Below are positions 1-64,000 of a stretch of DNA of 64,000 bases, piece after piece. Positions within the stretch are counted from its first letter, which is position 1. Each line of letters opens with the position of its first letter. Under the pieces are notes generated by a model. It saw only the letters and a list, made by a program, of their open reading frames with translations, was not told the origin of the DNA and did no database searches. A program made the position numbers and the translations under genes. Source of the stretch: Ridgeia piscesae (taxonomy: Eukaryota > Annelida > Polychaeta > Sabellida > Siboglinidae); assembly GCA_025642075.2 (NCBI GenBank), contig JAODUO010000054.1:379501-443500 (forward strand), written 5' to 3'.

Positions 1-1107
1 TATCCATTTACAACTGTGCACCATTTGTATGGTGAACTAGTGACTTACATGATGCTTGTTTGAGGTGGAGTGTATCCATTTACAACTGTGCACCATTTGT
101 ATGGTGAACTAGTGACTTACATGATGCTTGTTTGAGGTGGAGTTTATCCATTCACAACCGTGCACCATTTGTATGGTGAACTAGTGACTTGCATGATGCT
201 TGTTTGAGGTGGAGTGTATCCATTTACAACTGTGCACCATTTGTATGGTGAACTAGTGACTTACCTGATGCTTGTTTGAGGTGGAGTGTATCCATTCACA
301 ACCGTGCACCATTTGTATGGTGAACTAGTGACTTACCTGATGCTTGTTTGAGATGGAGTGTATCCATTCACAACCGTGCACCATTTGTATGGTGAACTAG
401 TGACTTGCATGATGCTTGTTTGAGGTGGAGTGTATCCATTCACAAAGTGCACCATTTGTATGGTGAACTAGTGACTTACATGATGCTTGTTTGAGGTGGA
501 GTGTATCCATTCACAATGTGCACCATTTGTATGGTGAACTAGTGACTTGCATGATGCTTGTTTGAGGTGGAGTGTATCCATTCACAATGTGCACCATTTG
601 TATGGTGAACTAGTGACTTACCTGATGCTTGTTTGAGGTGGAGTGTATCCATTTACAACTGTGCACCATTTGTATGGTGAACTAGTGACTTACATGATGC
701 TTGTTTGAGGTGGAGTGTATCCATTCACAATGTGCACCATTTGTATGGTGAACTAGTGACTTGCATGATGCTTGTTTGAGGTGGAGTGTATCCATTCACA
801 ACCGTGCACCATTTGTATGGTGAACTAGTGACTTACCTGATGCTTGTTTGAGGTGGAGTTTATCCATTCACAACCGTGCACCATTTGTATGGTGAACTAG
901 TGACTTACATGATGCTTGTTTGAGGTGGAGTTTATCCATTCACAACCGTGCACCATTTGTATGGTGAACTAATGACTTACATGATGCTTGTTTGAGGTGG
1001 AGTGTATCCATTCACAACCATGCACCATTTGTATGGTGAACTAGTGACTTGTATGATGCTTGTTTGAGGTGGAGTGTATCCATTCACAATGTGCACCATT
1101 TGTCCAC
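1..1107. repeat. 72-bp minisatellite, about 15 copies, ending at exon 1
   Basis: Units carry gtgcaccatttgtatggtga and differ at a few sites (tttacaactg or ttcacaaccg; ttacatg or ttgcatg). It runs from before the window. The last copy breaks at caccatttgt, directly followed by ccactgcag, the exon 1 acceptor. Confidence 0.95.
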
Positions 1108-1112
1108 TGCAG

Positions 1113-62070
<60,958 letters not shown>

Positions 62071-62442
62071 GTACGTACAGACACAATGTTGTACCTGACA
62101 GGTACGTACTGACACAATGTTGTACCTGACAGGTACATACTGACACAATGTTGTACCTGACAGGTATGTACTGACACAATGTTGTACCTGACAGGTACGT
62201 ACTGACACAATGTTGTACCTGACAGGTACATACTGACACAATGTTGTACCTGACAGGTACGTACTGACACAATGTTGTACCTGACAGGTACGTACTGACA
62301 CAATGTTGTACCTGACAGGTACGTACTGACACAATGTTGTACCTGACAGGTACGTACTGACACAATGTTGTACCTGACAGGTATGTACTGACACAATGTT
62401 GTACCTGACAGGTATGTACTGACACAATGTTGTACCTGACAA
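62071..62442. repeat. 31-bp array starting at the exon 43 donor, about 12 copies
   Basis: Unit gtacgtactgacacaatgtt + gtacctgacag. Each unit boundary reads cag|gtacgt or cag|gtatgt, a full donor, and at the same time ends in an acceptor-like ctgacag. Confidence 0.97.
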
Positions 62443-62867
62443 CAGTCTTCCTGACATGGGTGGCACAGCCGGTAGCAGGTGTTACTGTCTTATTTGATTG
62501 TGCACATCAATATTATTTGGAGTCAATTGTTGGATCAGTTGGGTCTGTCATGGTAATATACTGTAGATCAGATGCTGTGGTTAAGAGGTGTGTGTAAGCA
62601 TTGTCTGCCTAAGAAGATAGTTATTACAGAAGGATAGATATTGTTTGCATGTAAGGGAATGTTTATACCAAGAATTTGTCTATTCTAAATAGACCAATAT
62701 TTATGTCAAAACTCTTGAATGCAAACATTAGTGGGTGCCTGGTTGGTGATGCAAGTCCACCTGGAACTTAGATATATATTTTGTATGTATGAATTGTTGT
62801 AATTGAGCAGGCTGCAAATATGTAGCTAAATAGTGATACCTTTATATAGTTGTGATATACAATGTTT
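62443..62867 (+). other. Intron 43, unique part
   Basis: Unique AT-rich DNA between two arrays; no coding block seen. Confidence 0.6.
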
Positions 62868-64000
62868 AACGTCACCTCCTGTGTGTGTCTGTGTAATTGA
62901 CACTGTTATAGTTGTAGTCTACAGTGTTTAACGTCACCTCCTGTGTGTGTCTGTGTAGTTGACACTGTTGTAGTTGTAGTCTACAGTGTTTAACGTCACC
63001 TCCTGTGTGTGTCTGTGTAATTGACACTGTTATAGTTGTAGTCTACAGTGTTTAACGTCACCTCCTGTGTGTGTCTGTGTAATTGACACTTATAGTTGTA
63101 GTCTACAGTGTTTAACGTCACCTCCTGTGTGTGTCTGTGTAGTTGACACTGTTGTAGTTGTAGTCTACAGTGTTTAACATCACCTCCTGTGTGTGTCTGT
63201 GTAGTTGACACTGTTGTAGTTGTAGTCTACAGTGTTTAACATCACCTCCTGTGTGTGTCTGTGTAATTGACACTGTTATAGTTGTAGTCTACAGTGTTTA
63301 ACGTCACCTCCTGTGTGTGTCTGTGTAGTTGACACTGTTGTAGTTGTAGTCTACAGTGTTTAACATCACCTCCTGTGTGTGTCTGTGTAATTGACACTGT
63401 TGTAGTTGTAGTCTACAGTGTTTAACATCACCTCCTGTGTGTGTCTGTGTAATTGACACTGTTATAGTTGTAGTCTACAGTGTTTAACGTCACCTCCTGT
63501 GTGTGTCTGTGTAGTTGACACTGTTGTAGTTGTAGTCTACAGAGTTTAACGTCACCTCCTGTGTGTGTCTGTGTAGTTGACACTGTTGTAGTTGTAGTCT
63601 ACAGTGTTTAAGGTCACCTCCTGTGTGTGTCTGTGTAGTTGACACTGTTGTAGTTGTAGTCTACAGGTTTAACGTCACCTCCTGTGTGTGTCTGTGTAGT
63701 TGACACTGTTGTAGTTGTAGTCTACAGTGTTTAAGGTCACCTCCTTGTGTGTCTGTGTAGTTGACACTGTTGTAGTTGTAGTCTACAGTGTTTAACGTCA
63801 CCTCCTGTGTGTGTCTGTGTAGTTGACACTGTTATAGTTGTAGTCTACAGAGTTTAACGTCACCTCCTGTGTGTGTCTGTGTAGTTGACACTGTTGTAGT
63901 TGTAGTCTACAGTGTTTAAGGTCACCTCCTGTGTGTGTCTGTGTAGTTGACACTGTTGTAGTTGTAGTCTACAGTGTTTAACGTCACCTCCTGTGTGTGT
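62868..64000. repeat. 62-bp minisatellite running off the window end, about 18 copies
   Basis: Unit contains gttgtagtctacagtgttta + acgtcacctcctgtgtgtgt + ctgtgtagttgacact. Each unit has a branch-point-like tttaac and the acceptor-like tgtctgtgtag about 35 bases later, the layout seen in the array before exon 26. Confidence 0.96.

Overview
The window is animal nuclear DNA. Short coding blocks on the + strand, each flanked by good AG acceptors and GT donors, are separated by AT-rich introns full of microsatellites, minisatellites, tRNA-derived SINEs and DNA-transposon remnants. No bacterial, organellar or viral gene organisation is seen. The style would fit a marine invertebrate, possibly a mollusc or other spiralian; this is a guess, because no species-diagnostic gene is visible.

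Nearly the whole window (about 1113 to 62070) is the interior of one very long gene for a continuous alpha-helical coiled-coil protein. I read 43 ordinary coding exons (two of them also present as near-perfect tandem duplicates) and two candidate alternative last exons, about 1,800 codons in all. Neither the true start codon nor the normal stop codon is in the window: the first visible exon is entered in phase 0, and the last one ends at 62070 with its reading frame still open. The protein is of the golgin/centrosomal/sperm-structural/myosin-rod type. No catalytic domain is visible, the family cannot be named from sequence alone, and I give no gene symbol.

Architecture. From 1113 to 56988 essentially every intron is phase 0, and exon sizes are quantised: 28, 53, 21, 28, 53, 49, 28, 53, 49, 81, 21, 56 codons and so on. 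Every exon (or exon pair split by an intron) is 0 or 4 modulo 7 residues, meaning whole heptads, or heptads plus one 11-residue stutter. Exons usually begin on a hydrophobic core residue and end in E, K or Q. Twelve exons are exactly 28 codons, and many share a degenerate motif with L at 11 and 15 and QY at 21-22. The protein therefore appears to have grown by duplication of register-preserving exons. Recent duplications are still visible at 10061/10708 and 26749/27893. After 57674 the gene changes style: exons become irregular, and intron phase 2 predominates.

Introns. At least a dozen tandem arrays start or end at, or within about 20 bases of, an exon junction. Several repeat units contain the end of the exon together with its splice site (exons 19, 22, 31, 38, 43), and one repeats a decayed start of the following exon with its acceptor (before exon 26). 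This fills introns with decoy splice sites. Other large arrays lie at 1-1107, 34148-35725, 36650-38430, 41663-43745 and 62868-64000. Mobile elements include a tRNA-derived SINE family (17163, 29621, 53702/54925, 58948), a 0.74-kb hAT-like MITE (11905-12640) and a 0.92-kb terminal-inverted-repeat element (53888-54806). That last element sits inside a (TA)n tract within one SINE and carries a promoter-like CpG-rich segment and a small ORF.

The most interesting points are the heptad-quantised exon code, the junction-anchored minisatellites with decoy splice sites, a precise 2-base frameshift in exon 37, and two candidate terminal exons that each encode exactly 28 codons before a stop.
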